From Hedera helix (lineage: Eukaryota; Streptophyta; Magnoliopsida; Apiales; Araliaceae), in NCBI GenBank assembly GCA_947179155.2, contig OX359269.1:51521524-51585523 (forward strand): a stretch of DNA of 64,000 nucleotides. The letters are read 5' to 3'. The notes below the pieces were generated by a model. The model was not told where the DNA came from. It searched no databases and worked only from the letters and a program-made list of their open reading frames with translations. The position numbers and the translations under genes were made by a program. This document shows, piece after piece, positions 24,315-37,474 of this stretch (the stretch's first letter is position 1; every line of letters begins with the position of its first letter).

Positions 24315-26469
24315 TAATAAACAACTTTCATCTACAACCACAATAAACGACAGAGATCTCATAAATAGTTGGTAGTCGCAAACTAAAGAAGATAAAGGTT
24401 CCAATCTGTGGCATAACTCATCAGAATACCTTTGTCCCAACATTATGAGAGTAAGTTTATTTTTTTATTCATATAAGTATATTAAAATGTGAAATAAACA
24501 TACTTATATAGACATGTGTTTTCTAATAATAAATTTTAATTTTAATATTTAGCATTTAACAGTTGTAAGGAAATCATCAAAAAAGTTGCTTGTGTGTATT
24601 TTATGATATACTTTAGTATCTGTATGATGATGTACAAGGACAAAGTCATATCAAAACATTAATGAATTATGTTTTCATTGTAAATTAAATTTATGATGTA
24701 CATTAATATCTATAGTAAGAAATATAAAATGAAATCGAATTATGGCGAATAATAAAATAGCCATATCAAAATTAAAAATTAAAAGAAAAATAACGAATTA
24801 TATTTTCATTGCAAAAGGCACTCATTCGTTTTACAAAACAGTATTATTTATAAAATTTAATGACTTTAGCGATATATTTTGTTGTATATTTATTTTAAAA
24901 TTTATTATGTATAATTAAATAACGATAACAAGATAATGAAATTAGGATGACAAATTTGATAATATTATAAATATAATAATGAGAATAAATTATTTGTGGA
25001 TGACCTGTAAAATTAAAGTTTTACATCCTCCAATAATAACACGATACATAGAGAATTCAAGAGAAAATCAAGAAATTTGAATTGTATTAATACATTTTGT
25101 ATTTATTACTTATTATGGTAAAACTATTTAACTAACTATATTAAATTTCAAAATCCTTAATTTTTTTCTAAATTTCTTACATTGTATATTATTATTGAAA
25201 GGTGTAAACCGGTCATCCGTATATAATTTATTCTCTATAATAATACCATCAAATGAGATTATTTTTTTGAAGAGTGAAGACTCATTTTTAGAAAAGAGGA
25301 AGTATAAAACAAGGGAAACTAATTTGTAGAAGGAAATTGTTACTTTTACAAGTAAAAATTAATATTTTTATAAGAGTTTTCTCAAATAAATATGTGACTT
25401 ATTTATTATTCAGATAAAAAAATATTGTAAAATAATAAATTTTATTTATAAAAATATTAATTTTTTTTATAAAATTGATGACAAATGGGTCGTCCTGATC
25501 GGGGAGATGGATACTAATAGAAAATATGAATTAAAAAAAGTACAAAACATGATTTATAATAATAGGTGGAGGGCAATTACCACATCATTTCACTTGTTTT
25601 CAAAGGTCTGTTTTTATTTGTAAGCATTATTAGTTAATTAAATTCTCAATCATGAAATATTATGCATCATACCTTGTGGGCCCGTTTAATCTTGTCAATT
25701 ATGCTAATATTTTTGTTCCGCAAATAGGGTATATAGTGATTTTATAAAGTCGGACGAACCTTGATAAGGAAGGAATGTCTTTTAGTATGTGCCTACATAT
25801 TAATTCTTATAGTACCATGAATATTGCAAATATTTTTAACCGAGCTATAATTACGATTTATGTGTATGATAAAAGTTAAGAATGATTTTTGTATTATTTT
25901 ATTAAATTTTATTATATAAATTTTTATTTTAATCGTAATTTAATTTTATCACATATTCATTGACATGTATATATTATTTTCATGATAATATTTTCCTTAA
26001 CATAAACTTCTCTTTACTGCAGACTAAGTCAAAATTAACAGCATAACCGAAAGATTTGATAAATCAATGGCAATTGCATTTATGTTGTTTCAAATTGTGA
26101 AACTGATTCTCATAGTCAAAAAAATTGAAGGTGTAGTACAAAGAATATAGTTTAAAGTAAGTATGGGGTGTAGTACCTTATGGTAATTCTCTGTTTTTAT
26201 TTTGTTTCTTATTTTTCTTCATTTCATTGTTTGAATATAAATCATAAAGAAAAAAAAAATTGTGTAGGTCAAAAAAAACTTTTGTTCAATGACAGAATTT
26301 AATGCACTTGTGATCTATATTTCAATTTTCCCCTCATGTCCAAAAAGATTTATAATTCGTCCTCTAACTTTCTATTGGATATGTTGTTTAGTACCACATT
26401 AAATAAGGATGGAGTTTTGGGTTTGTTGATCAGATGGAATCTGTAGGCATATATATATATATATATAAG

Positions 26470-26680
26470 ACATTTATGGCAAACGTTTGTTATCCGCATA
26501 CTGTCGCTAGAAGTTCTAACGGTCATAATTTGACTTCTGCAACTAGAAACTCTAGCAGCAGGACAAAAAAAAAATGACCCTGCCGCTAGAACTTCTAGCG
26601 AGAGACAATTTCATAGTCAATTTGTCTCATTAATTATTGCAATAATACTTTCGATAAACGTTTGTTATAAATACGCCCCC
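26470..26680. repeat. Palindrome cluster between two TA arrays
   Basis: Three imperfect palindromes related to GCTAGAAGTTCTAGC lie at about 26503-26520, 26543-26558 and 26582-26600. AAACGTTTGTTAT occurs directly at about 26482 and again at about 26656, bounding the cluster. TA arrays lie just outside. It may be a small non-autonomous element; its family is not recognised. Confidence 0.5.
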
Positions 26681-26895
26681 GTGTATATATATATATATAT
26701 ATATATAAAGTAATCTTTAAATTCAAGTCCTTGAACAATTATTTGGTCATTAGTGGGATCCTTCTTTATTAACTCCACATAAGATTTGGTAATAATAGTA
26801 GTTGCTTTATTAAGTTCTTAACTTAATTAACTTAACGAATATTGACCATTCAAACCACTTTTCACTTTGGTGCTTTTTTAATAAACAAAAAATTT

Positions 26896-27150
26896 GCTCC
26901 ACCTGTTTCACAAAAATAATCACTTTTGTCTGAAAACATGTGCACGAAAAGTCTTTTTTTTTTTCTTTTTTTTTTTTATTGATGGTAGTATAAAATGATA
27001 TAAAATTCTTAAGTTTGTTTTCATAATTTAATTATTATGTCACTAATATTTAACTAATAATTTATTATCTTTAGAGATAAATATGAAATAAAAATATATA
27101 TTTAAAATTTGCAAATTATACCGATGAATTTTTTTTGTGAAATGGGGGAG
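26896..27150. mobile_element. Stowaway-like MITE
   Basis: The left end CTCCACCTGTTTCACAAAAA pairs with the complement of the right end TTTTGTGAAATGGGGGAG. TA follows the right end (27151-27152); the left TA is not preserved. Confidence 0.7.
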
Positions 27151-29076
27151 TAAAATTATTGGTGGATCATTAAACTGAGGCAAAGTATATGATCAAATTC
27201 AGTGCTGATGCTGATTCTTTCGAGCAATTATTGAGAAAGTGTCACAAACAATCCCAATGGAAAAGATTTCCTTTCCCTTGGGGACTGACTGATTAAAGAT
27301 TTCCTTTTCCATGCATATGCATCGGGGGCCAATTACCCTGCAGCAAACTGGACGGCTGATAAACCTCGTCAATAAGAAAATTAAACAGTAAACCAAACTT
27401 GTTGGGCTTGGTATCTCTTTTATGTTCTCGATTGATGTGTATAACTCATGCCTAATTTCTTTTTTGCTTGCAAATTGCATTATCTTTTTCTCTCTCTTGT
27501 TTCTTGGAATGTTCTTCCCTCATTTCAAGGTTAATGGCCTCATTAGCTTTTCTTCTTTCGGCACTAAAGACGGACGCCATTATTAATTTATTAACGTGAC
27601 AAACCAACCCACTACTTGTAATACTAATATTCAACTCTTTTTCCAAATGAAAGAACAACAATGAAGCTTTTAATTTTGTTCCTTCCATTGAAAATTAATA
27701 ACATAAACAATAGATAATTGCCTACCCATGGCTCAGACTCTCAAGATGTTAAATTAATCTTGTAATGACAATGCTATAGCCTATAATGGTTTATTATCCT
27801 TCTTAAGTGACATCTTAAAAGAAGGGAAGACGGGAGCTCATGAGTCGTGACAAAAAAAAAAAAAGTTATCGAAAATCTCGTATGTTAACATATATAATTG
27901 TATAAAAAAGTTATAGACAATCCGAACTTTAGCATAAGAACCTAAACTTGTATATATATATATATATATATATAAGGAAATGATACTAACGCATTAGCTA
28001 AGATTTAACATGAAGTCTAAATAACTCCATCAGCAAAACCAACACACAGATTAAGAAAATGTTAATGATGATGACACATTCGTTCTTTGTCCTTTATGAA
28101 AAGGACTCTACTGAACAGGAGAAGTAACAATCAAGGGAAATGGACAACAGAAACTAAAAAAAATGTTAAAATCATCGTTTACAACATACAAATGGAGGCA
28201 CAGTACTAAGACCCATATTTGTTTTGTTTTTTTTAAACAAAGAAAAAAACTAAATTCTAATCAGACTGCTATTTGATAATCAATACTAGCAGCATGAAAA
28301 GACCACTGTCCCCATGAACTGTATTACTTGATTAGCTTAGCTCTCTCAACTCTCCTCAGAAAACTTCTGCAAGATGTTTGCCAGCAAATAAGACTTTTGC
28401 AAACATTTTAATTTTGGACCAGGTCAGCTGGTTAATGCAGGAGGCAAGCAGTACATCATATTATAGTTACAAAGCGGCTGATCCGTCCTCATTTCCTGAC
28501 CTGCCAAAGTATTTAATGCCTTCAATTAAAAATCATATGCATCAATTAAAATTTAACATTTTGTGAATCAAAAAGGAGTTATACCACATATGCTACACCA
28601 GTAACTAAATTTTTATACAGTAATTTTTTTAAAGGTTAAAAAACACCCCATAACTTGTGCATGCTGCTGCACCAACTCCAAGCTTAGATCAAGTAAAATA
28701 CTGCCAAAACTAAGGTGTTAAAACTTTTTCATATATGGTATATAAGTATTGATAATAAAACACGTAAATCACTCGGGGGGACCTTGAGGGGCCATAGCAT
28801 AGATCATAACTCCCCCTCACTTTGCCCATGCTGCAACATGAGTCCATGTTTGACAATTTCATCATGAATGAGAATAATAGAAAATAAGTTACAGCTCAAA
28901 TTAGTTACCGTTATAATTATTGTGTATTATCAGCTATCATAAAAAATATAACTACTCAGAATCAGCTACAGGAGCTGTTTCATTGTCACTGAATTCTATC
29001 CAAGGCCACAATTTATTTTCCAATGGTATGCATGTTCATCAGTAGAATGTAGTCAGAAAACATATCAACAGTTTGG

Positions 29077-32000
29077 TCATAGTGGCCATACCTTAAGGCG
29101 TGATGACCGACGAACAGATGAAGTGGACCCAGGTGACAGAATGGCTGAAATACGAGCTCCACCATGATTTGCTTTCTTCGGAAGTCTGTCCGTGTCTCCA
29201 GCATGTAGTGCTTTTTCCTTGGCTGGTGATCCACTTCTGCTATCAGTCAACATTGAAGAAACTGGAGCAGATGCAGAGACTGTAGAAGAGTCTTGTTCAA
29301 GAGAAGTAACTTGATGGAATATTCCTGCAGTGGTGATGATATAGCAACAATTCACTTAAATTGAACTCAGATGGAAAGAGCAGCTAAGCTACAAAAAAAT
29401 ATAGAACTGCACGATGTGAGCCATCCAGGGCCTTGTTTTGGTTCAACTTCTTTTATCACAAGCAAATAAATAAACAATCAATCTCTGCAGTCTATCTAAT
29501 GTTAGCACTTGGCAACATTGGATGTGAAGTGGAGGAATACAAGAGATAACGTCATACCACAAGCTGAAGCTTCTTGAAACTTCTCTCTCATAGTTCTTAC
29601 AAATTTGAATAAACCATTGCTTCTATTCAACTCAACAATCAACTCTTTTGTGTCATTCAAATGTGGATCACAGTGAAGCACTGAAGATGAAAGCAAAAGA
29701 AAAAGTAGATTGTTATCAAGTTAATGTGTATGTAGGTTACTGATTGACTAATAAATAGAAGATACTATACTTACGAGAGTATATATCATTCTCATGAAAA
29801 ATTGTGAAGGAAAATTCCTCCTTTGGATTCTTCACATTGATGTCAGTAAATATGAATTTTATTCCTATAGAAACAAGAAAAATAATGAGAAATATTACCC
29901 CGTAAAAAGATAGATCACCAGAGCTGAGAAGTAAACTCACCATGTCCACACTCAATTCGGAAACCGAGGACCCTATTGTACCATGAAATAGCCTCTTCTA
30001 CTTCTCCTCTACATTCAGAGTCCTTGTCATGCTTTTCTTCACATGCTGAAAGAGCTTTTAACAGTATAGAAGGTAAAAATACAGCAAACATTAATTAAGT
30101 ACTAGACAAAATTATTTATCTCCTGGAAACTAGAAGGGCGAAGATACATCAAGAACACAAAAAACTAACTTATAAAGGAAAAATCTGTAATCAAACGTAG
30201 AAAAACAAGAAGAGAGGGAAAGTACGACAGAAACACAAGTTAAAATTTTAGTGAAGCTCAAAACTAACATTATCTTGCTCCAATTCAGTCATATGCAGAT
30301 AACACAAGGGCTATAACAGCTTAGAATTAAACACATATACCTCAAATGAGCAATCTTCGTTCTGTTAAAATTAGTTCCACCAAACCAGACATAAAAAATC
30401 ATGATATTATGCAGAAACGAATTCATGAATTTAAAGATATAATGATTCTAACAATGTATGGGTCAATGCTTACAGCAAAAATGTTAATATTTATGTAGCA
30501 AGATAAACTTTAACATGTATGCAGTTGTATGCAAAAATAGCAAGACTTATATTGTCCAACAGTCGACACTCAAAACATAATGACCTAATAAAATAAAAAT
30601 CAAAGAAAAAGGCTAGAACATCATTTAGTATATAGAGACTGTGCCAAGGAAACAAATAACACCAGCAACCGAAGCAAATAAGCCAGAAAAATGGTGCTCA
30701 ATCCAGCCAGAAAATTATAAATTTAATTGGGTGGGTGTTTTGGGTTTTCCATCCAAGAAAATTATTACAGTTACCAAACTTTCCAATTACTGAATTTAGA
30801 ACTATAGCTGTAATATAAATATTTTACATAAATATGTTGACATATATACAAGCAGTATTACAGAACAGAATATGACCACTAGTAGTTGATACACGGTATT
30901 GTGGAGGTCAGCAATATATAAAAGAATCTCGAGGGAAAACTTAAAAGACAATTTCTTAGCCTAAAATGGGAATTGCACAAAACGCATCTGTAAAGTACCT
31001 TCTCAACAGAAGACAGTAAAATTTTAGTAAAAGAAAAATGGCAGCTTGGGTAAACAACTAAAAATCAATTTATACAGGGTCACTTGTTTGGTCACTACAT
31101 GTGAAGTTGAAGAGTAGGTGTGTGGCATCAAACAAAGAGTTCTAGTGGAGATAGCATAGAGTAGTTGTATTAGTCGGCCAAAGGTATTAATCAACAACAA
31201 TTGTAGAAGATGGTATCAAAAGATCGAGTCACGTCGTGGAGATTGGATGGTCTTTGACGTCACAAACTCAAGTCCCTAATATCAAGTAGGAGATTTGTAA
31301 CTCGTTTTATCTTCCAAGTACTATTTTCTCACTCTTATATAATTAGGTCAAAATATTAGAGTTTCCTTCCTATCGAATTCAAGCTAAGCATAGAGAAAGG
31401 GATTGAAGCTGGCAAGGGATACTTATCCAAATAGTGTTAGAAATTGGCCCTACTGTTACAACATATACTACTCTCTTTGTGCTTCGCTTTCCTTTTCAAT
31501 TGTGCTTAAACTAAGTTTCTCAAGATTTTGTCAAACATTTTTACCAATTTGACCTTTGCTTTATTAAGTAGCTTCAACTACTTTATAATTGGATGGGATC
31601 CACACAGAGGGTAGTAATCAATGATCTTTGATATGGTGGGGACCAATTGGAGGGTACTTTTGGAATTCAATTACACTTCTAAACTTTTTTTAAATTGACA
31701 GCAAAAAGAAAGGCGACAACTAAAACAGAACAGAGGAAGTAACACATAAGAACAACAAGATAAAGTGCACTCAACAGGCTACTAATTTAACCTATCAACA
31801 TATAACCCTTTTTGAGAGGCCAAGCTTTTGAAATCCCGAAATTCAAATACATTTAACCCACAAAGGTAAGGACAACACAATACTAAATTTGGAAATTTGC
31901 CTAAGATCAGAAAACTCTACCCAAATTTAACTCAATGACGTAAATAAGAAAAAGATGTAATGATTCAAGTAAGGGTAGGGGTCGTGAGCTCAAAACTCCA

Positions 32001-34043
32001 TAGACTTTGGGGGTGTGACTGCCTCCACAAAGCAAAACATTAAATTAAAAAATAGTGCCAGCTTTAACAGGTAAAATAAAATTTGAGTATGCTTTGTTCA
32101 AGTCTGAAAGGGGAAGACATTATCTGAAACAAAAATATTGCAATTTGTAAATTGCTCAAAGCATGTGTCAATAGGAACCAACTCTTCCCAGTTCAAAGCT
32201 ATCAAATACAGAGCAATAATGCTCCATGGGGAAAAGAGATAAAGAGGATATCCACATAATACCATCAATGCATCAGAGAAACCTTCATTGACTCCTTTAT
32301 GTAGATAGCTAATATATTAAAATCTAATATTAAAATCTAACAAATTTGCTCTAACAGATCTTTTCATCTTTTATTTACAACCTTGGTCCTCCACAAAATA
32401 ATTAAGGCAGTTGCCATCGACATAATTATAAAACTGTGAGAATCCACCGCCACCAATGCTAATTGACATACCAAGCAAAAAGTAATCTTTTTTCTCATTC
32501 ATTGTCAGGGGCATGGTAGTTTTGTTATTGTTTGCTTAATCAGATTTCACCATATACGAGAGTGATGACTTATAAAATAATAATAAATGAACTGGTGTCC
32601 ATGTCATCTTCTACAAAGAGAACTACCTTCAGATTGTTGAGATATAATTTCTGTAAATTCATCCTTCTTGGCCTTTTGTTCTTTCACAACTTTTTTTAGT
32701 TCTTCTATTCTAGCTTTTGTAGCAGCCATAGAGTCCATCATCGCCATCTGCTTTGCCTCTTTACGGGTCTTCACTGCAAATACAGTTAATGAAGCTCATA
32801 GTCCTCCTTCAATGCATATGTTCATTATTCACATCATTACCGACTAAAATTTAGAGACTATACAGCAACTGTGAATAAACTACAATGCTAAATGTGGAAA
32901 AGATATTTTATAAGGATAAACTGAAAGAGCATGCAAGAGTGAAAATAGAAATATGTTTAAAGGATGACTAGGTTAAGCTTGAAAATAAAGCTATTGTCAT
33001 CAAATTCCAGATAAATGGGAGAAAAGTTTACTCAAAATCAACCTGAAATTGATTTAATTATTTAACTCTTATAGATTTTTTAATAGGGTAGAATACTAGA
33101 AATTAATTCTTATAGAAGCTGAGTTGCTTTTCTGTCTTTGGTTGCATGAAATGAAAATACTAACAATCCAGAAGACTCAATATCAGCATCACTAATAAGC
33201 ATCTATTAATCATACAGCTGGACTGTCGAGGGTTGGACCAGCTGGTTATACTAACTTGAAACCCATCAAAAGATACTTCATAATACAAAAAGAAGTTCAC
33301 TAACCACTTCATTACTCCGCCAACATAATAAAATAAAACAATTCTATTACCTTAATCACAAAATAAATTCCAAATCAAGTATTGTGGAGTCCTCAAATAG
33401 TGGATTTAAATTCCAACCCTAGTATAGACTTAACTAGCATAATAATGTTATGCAACTAAAAAATTATTTCAAAATTTATAAGAAATTGACGACCACCATC
33501 CACAAATTCACTAATAAAAATAGCATCAGAATAAATTACCTGCAAGAACTTTCACCAAATCATCCTCCACCGCTCTCAATTGAGCTTTTAGGTTTCCTAG
33601 TTTCGCTATAACCAAATTAAAATAAAAAAGATCAAATTTTTATACCTTACCAAAAACAATAAAATCATAATACCATCACACAAAGAAATAACACACAAAA
33701 CCAAAGCAACCCAGTAACGCAAAAGTTGTAATTGCGCAAACTGAATCACTTAAACAACTTAAAACCAAACAAACCCTACCCCAGATGAGAACAATGCTAA
33801 GTTCGTTTCTAGCAAACATCATTAATTGTAATAAAAACCCTATAATAACTGCTATATGTAAGGACGAAATTAACCATGATTTTGAACAGTGGTTTGGGCT
33901 ATGGATTTTGCAGATCCAAGCGATTTGTGAAAGACGTTGATGGCGGTGTCCGTTTTCTGCTGTTGAGTGTGAATTTCTCTGTCGCATTTTAATCTTAGCT
34001 CCTCCATGTTCGCCCGTACGGAATCCGCCACTCTGTTCTTCAT
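29077..34043 (-). CDS. SPC25: Kinetochore protein SPC25 homolog (NDC80 complex)
   Basis: Seven exons: 34043-33875, 33605-33540, 32773-32627, 30045-29941, 29864-29775, 29680-29558 and 29324-29077 (if translation runs through the donor-like GT at 29091 to the stop). They give about 315 residues, and the first six junctions share one phase. SPC25 pairs with SPC24 to anchor the NDC80 complex to the inner kinetochore. Residues 1-145 are Lys/Glu-rich coiled coil, with MEELRLKCDREIHTQQQK and later KARIEELKKVVKEQKAKKDE. The globular Spc25 domain follows: AISWYNRVLGFRIECGHG, KFIFTDIN, EFSFTIFHENDIYS, and a helix containing LVELN-type residues to FQEASACG. The tail (about 235-315) is Ser-rich and basic, ending RRSSRLK. 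The last join is uncertain: splicing at 29091 to a short exon near 29000 would change only the final few residues. The start is the first ATG in the coding frame. Confidence 0.88.
30046..32626 (-). other. Large SPC25 intron 3 with decayed repeats
   Basis: 2.6-kb intron with no exon-like sequence. Around 31190-31300 the sequence resembles decayed LTR flank (a GATGGTATCAAAAGA stretch near a TGGTATCA-type site). Between about 31468 and 31741 lies a weak Stowaway-like pair (TACTACTCTCTTTGTG with the complement of ACAGAGGAAGTAA). Confidence 0.4.
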
Positions 34044-36639
34044 CGTCTTTATCTTCAGATGTTTTCTCCGATTGTTCAAAATAACTACTCAAATTTTTGG
34101 TGAGCCCGCCTTTTTGGTTTGCCTTTAAAAACTCTTCTTGTGTTTTAAAACACTTTCATCATTGCCACTGCAGAGATGCGTTATGGTGCGTGACAGTTGA
34201 CATGGCAGTCCAAAGGTTCGAAGGCATGACTAATTTATTTCATTCACCTGCGTGTTTCCAATTTCAAGGGCTTGTTCAAGAATTAAAAAGTTTAACGTGA
34301 ATACATTGACTTTTCATTTTATTTTGTTTTGTGATAAAAACAAAATAAATTAAAACTTACATATTGGCAATGTTAAAAAATAGAAGATTACATTAGTAAG
34401 TAATCAACACGTCATTAATGAAACATATGTTAATGTTTAGACAATTATGTTCTTATTTTTAACGAGATATTGCAGTTTAGTTGTCTTTGTGTAAAATTTT
34501 ATTATATATCAAATAAATTCAATATATAATCTTCAATATATTAAAATTAATATATTTTCACTAAAACATAAGATTTATAACAGAAAAACATTAATAAAAG
34601 TAATTGTATTTAAGTGTGCTATTATGCGTCAACTTAATATTATTTGTTTTTTTGGATTCGTTTTTCTACTATTCTCTAGGTATGCCCAATTTATATATTT
34701 GTATTGAGCTTTGGGCCTTATTTTGGTGCCCAAAAAGTTGTCGTTCAGATAAACAATTAATCACGCGTACAATCAGCGACAGAAACGGTAGTTGTAGTCT
34801 AAAGATGGGTACGACTTGGGAGTGAATAAAAAATAAAATTTACATTAATCTTAAAACCTAGAATTTCATGCATTAATCTCAAAATAAAGCTGTTTTTTGT
34901 AAAAAGAAAGTAATAGTAAGCACTCCTTATTAAGTTAGGAAGCATATAAATGGATCCATAATATTTAAACATGTACAACAGGTCGACTTGACCTGATAGA
35001 CTTTGATCATGACAGGACAGATTTTGACTTTTAGGCTTGTAGGCTAGATCGAACTGAACTTTACAACGAAAATCTAACATTTTGAGCCTTGCGTGTGAAG
35101 CGGGGTCAAGCTTTGGTCCAAATCATTTTCTATAATTTTGTATAACCAAGTATTTAGAGTGATCTATAATTATGTATAAACTTGATAGTGAAACAATATT
35201 TTCTGAAGAAATAAACTACGAAACAAGTCTTCTCGAGAATACATATAATTTATTAATTTTTTTAAATGATATATTCTTATATCTTAACTTTTCATTTTAT
35301 TTTCCTTTCCCTTACTCATTTTAGTTGTAGTGAGAGGCAAAGATAAGTAGACAGACTACTTTTTTAATATTTTAAACATATAACCAGTATTCTTAAGCCC
35401 TGATCGGTCATTGAACGAAAAAGATACCGAGTTGATAGATCACTGGTCCAACCAGTGGTCTAATCGTTATTGAACCGGTGACGTCATTAATATGTAATAA
35501 ATAATAAATAATTAAATATATTAATTAATATTACATATTATATATAATATTTAGTAAATATGTTAAATTAATCAATTCATTTGCACAGAAAGAAAAAAAA
35601 CATATTTATACAATATTTACTTTATACAATTTAAATAAATACTAAATTTATATATATAAAATATATATATTAAATCACGATCATAACTCAAAATTCAAGA
35701 CTCAAGAGTGATAAAATCAAACATAGATGAACGTAAACATCTCTAGGATACATTCAATCAAATTCGGTAAAAATAAATAAATTTATTTGTACAATGTTTA
35801 CTTTATACAATTCAAATAAATACTAAATCTATATAAAAAGAAAAATATTAACTCATGATCATAACTCAAAACTCAATAAATGATACATTTAATCAAGTTC
35901 AAATACTTAAAAAAAAAATTAAAAAAAAATGAAAAGAACCGGTAACCTGGTCATTAGGTCAACTGGTCCAATCGCCGAGTTACTAGGTTTTGACCAAAAT
36001 TGATTTTTTGGCTTGAACCGGACTGAAGAGCCGATCGGTTCTGGGTTTTTTCCAATCGGACCGGCAGTCCGGTCCGGGTTTAAAAACCATGCATATAACA
36101 AAGTAAATGGATAACTATTTTATTATTGGCTGAATATAGATAAATATTTATAAGACAAAAATAATATTTACAATAATAACATATTAACTAAATATCATTT
36201 TATAATAGCGGCCTGTAGGTCAGGTTGTGCCTAGTTTTTTTTTAAGTCAGGTGGATCCGGGCTTTAGTGTTCAAATAACGGTCTTTTTAAAGCTTGTAGG
36301 TCAGGCCTAAATAGGTTGAATTTTGATCAAATCGAATATTGACCAAACCGATTTGCGAGCGGCGAATTTTTTGTACATATCTAATAGTATGTAACCAAAT
36401 ACAAAGGGTGAACTTTTTTAAAAAAATTAAAAATTAAAAACAAAAAAAGGGCACACCTCAGCCACCCAAATTACGCGTCATGGGCCTTTCTATGGGCCAT
36501 GACCCTCCGGAGCCAACGCATCCAATTAATACTACTTACTTCATATATAAGAGAAGACGATTGGCGAAGCCTTCAAATCAAAAAAGGGAAAGTAATGGCG
36601 GGCTGAGCGAACTTCCATTATTTATTTATTTTCACTTTC
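34044..36639. other. Spacer between SPC25 and its decayed inverted copy
   Basis: Head-to-head spacer. Apart from the hAT element at 35385-36091 it contains AT-rich DNA. Sequences at 34969-35110 and 36205-36390 share motifs such as GCTTGTAGG(C/T) and ATGTACAA, which could be the two halves of an older element split by the hAT insertion. No gene is supported. Confidence 0.35.
35385..36091. mobile_element. hAT-type non-autonomous transposon, 707 bp, perfect 8-bp TSD
   Basis: Flanked by the perfect 8-bp direct repeat CATATAAC (35377-35384 and 36092-36099). The ends are imperfect inverted repeats: CAGTATTCTTAAGCCC on the left, and CATGGTTTTTAAACCC as the complement of the right. Subterminal sequences are rich in ACCGG/CCGGT motifs. 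No transposase is encoded. The 8-bp duplication points to the hAT superfamily. Confidence 0.85.
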
Positions 36640-37474
36640 TTGCAAAGCAGAAGAGGGGATTCTGTAAGAGCGAAAATGGTAGAACCAAGATCGGAATGCA
36701 ATAGAGAAATTCATATTCAGCATCAAAAGGCAAGACAGCGCAATGATTTCCCTTCGGAAATCGCTTGATTCTACAAAAGCTAAAGCATGAGAAACTGTTC
36801 AGGATCAAGGTTAGTTTCTTCGTCTCTTATTCTATTGTCACTTTCTTGAAGTATAAATTAGGGTTTTTGATATAGTTTCTACTGTTTTTGTTACAAGCAT
36901 AGAACTAGGGCTCTGGTTTGGTACATGTGAGTTGAAGTTTTTGTGAGGTTAAAGCTAATCAGTTTCTACAATAAATTATGTATATTGTGATTGCTTTTGC
37001 TTCTTATTGGTAATGCATAATGCTTTTATGATTATTGGGTAGGCAAATGTTATCTTTTTGTTATTGGTTTTGTAATTACAGAGACGAGGGAAACTATTTT
37101 TCCGTTTTATATGTGCGAAAATTGCTGACAAATTTGAAATTGGAAAAATTAGTAATATTATTAGGACAAGAGAAGCAACAAAATAAAGGCAGACGACTAA
37201 CACGGCAGAGCATCTTATGCTGCAAAATTTCAATTAGTGCATAGAAATTTAAAGTAGTTAATAATGGCAAATCATACATTTCTTTCATTTTATCAAACTA
37301 ATGACATTGCTTCTAGTAGTCCATTTTAACAAAATTTATGAAATATCTCCTTCATTAAACACAATCATGAGCTTCATTATATTATTACGGGTAGTGATAA
37401 GGAGGCAGAGCAAATGGCCAAAGTGGGCTCTATGGCTGCTACAAAAGTTAGAATAGATTAATTACAAATCATAG
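36640..37474 (+). pseudogene. Decayed SPC25 copy (exons 1 and 3), head-to-head with the intact gene
   Basis: 36640-36810 aligns with SPC25 exon 1. It matches around the start (GGATTCTGTAAGAGCGAA against GGATTCCGTACGGGCGAA) and reads SECNREIHIQHQK where the gene reads LKCDREIHTQQQK. The shared AAATCGCTTGATTCT-like stretch follows, and then ACTGTTCA and GGTTA at the old donor. 37393-37472 aligns with exon 3: CTATGGCTGCTACAAAAG is identical, followed by TTAGAATAGA against CTAGAATAGA. Stops interrupt both pieces (TGA at about 36765, TAA at about 37457). Exon 2 and exons 4-7 were not found. It is an old partial inverted duplication whose start lies 2.6 kb from the SPC25 start. Confidence 0.8.

Larger units (their letters stand above)
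23633..29076. other. Gene-free, repeat-rich region between the MULE-like element and SPC25
   Basis: No host gene is supported. It contains the Stowaway copies at 24049-24314 and 26896-27150, an imperfect inverted repeat at about 25340-25480, the palindrome cluster at 26470-26680, and TA arrays near 26450, 26685 and 27952. The minus-strand frames around 27200-27690 are Lys/Glu-rich but resemble no known protein. Confidence 0.5.

Noticed and set aside
27199..27688. Two minus-strand Lys/Glu-rich open frames
   Set aside because: Low complexity, no family features, no splice-supported extension, and AT-rich surroundings.
28980..29020. Extra short last exon of SPC25
   Set aside because: Acceptor-like AGs exist near 29000 and would add a handful of residues or an immediate stop, but reading through to the stop at 29077 is equally possible. 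The sequence does not decide.
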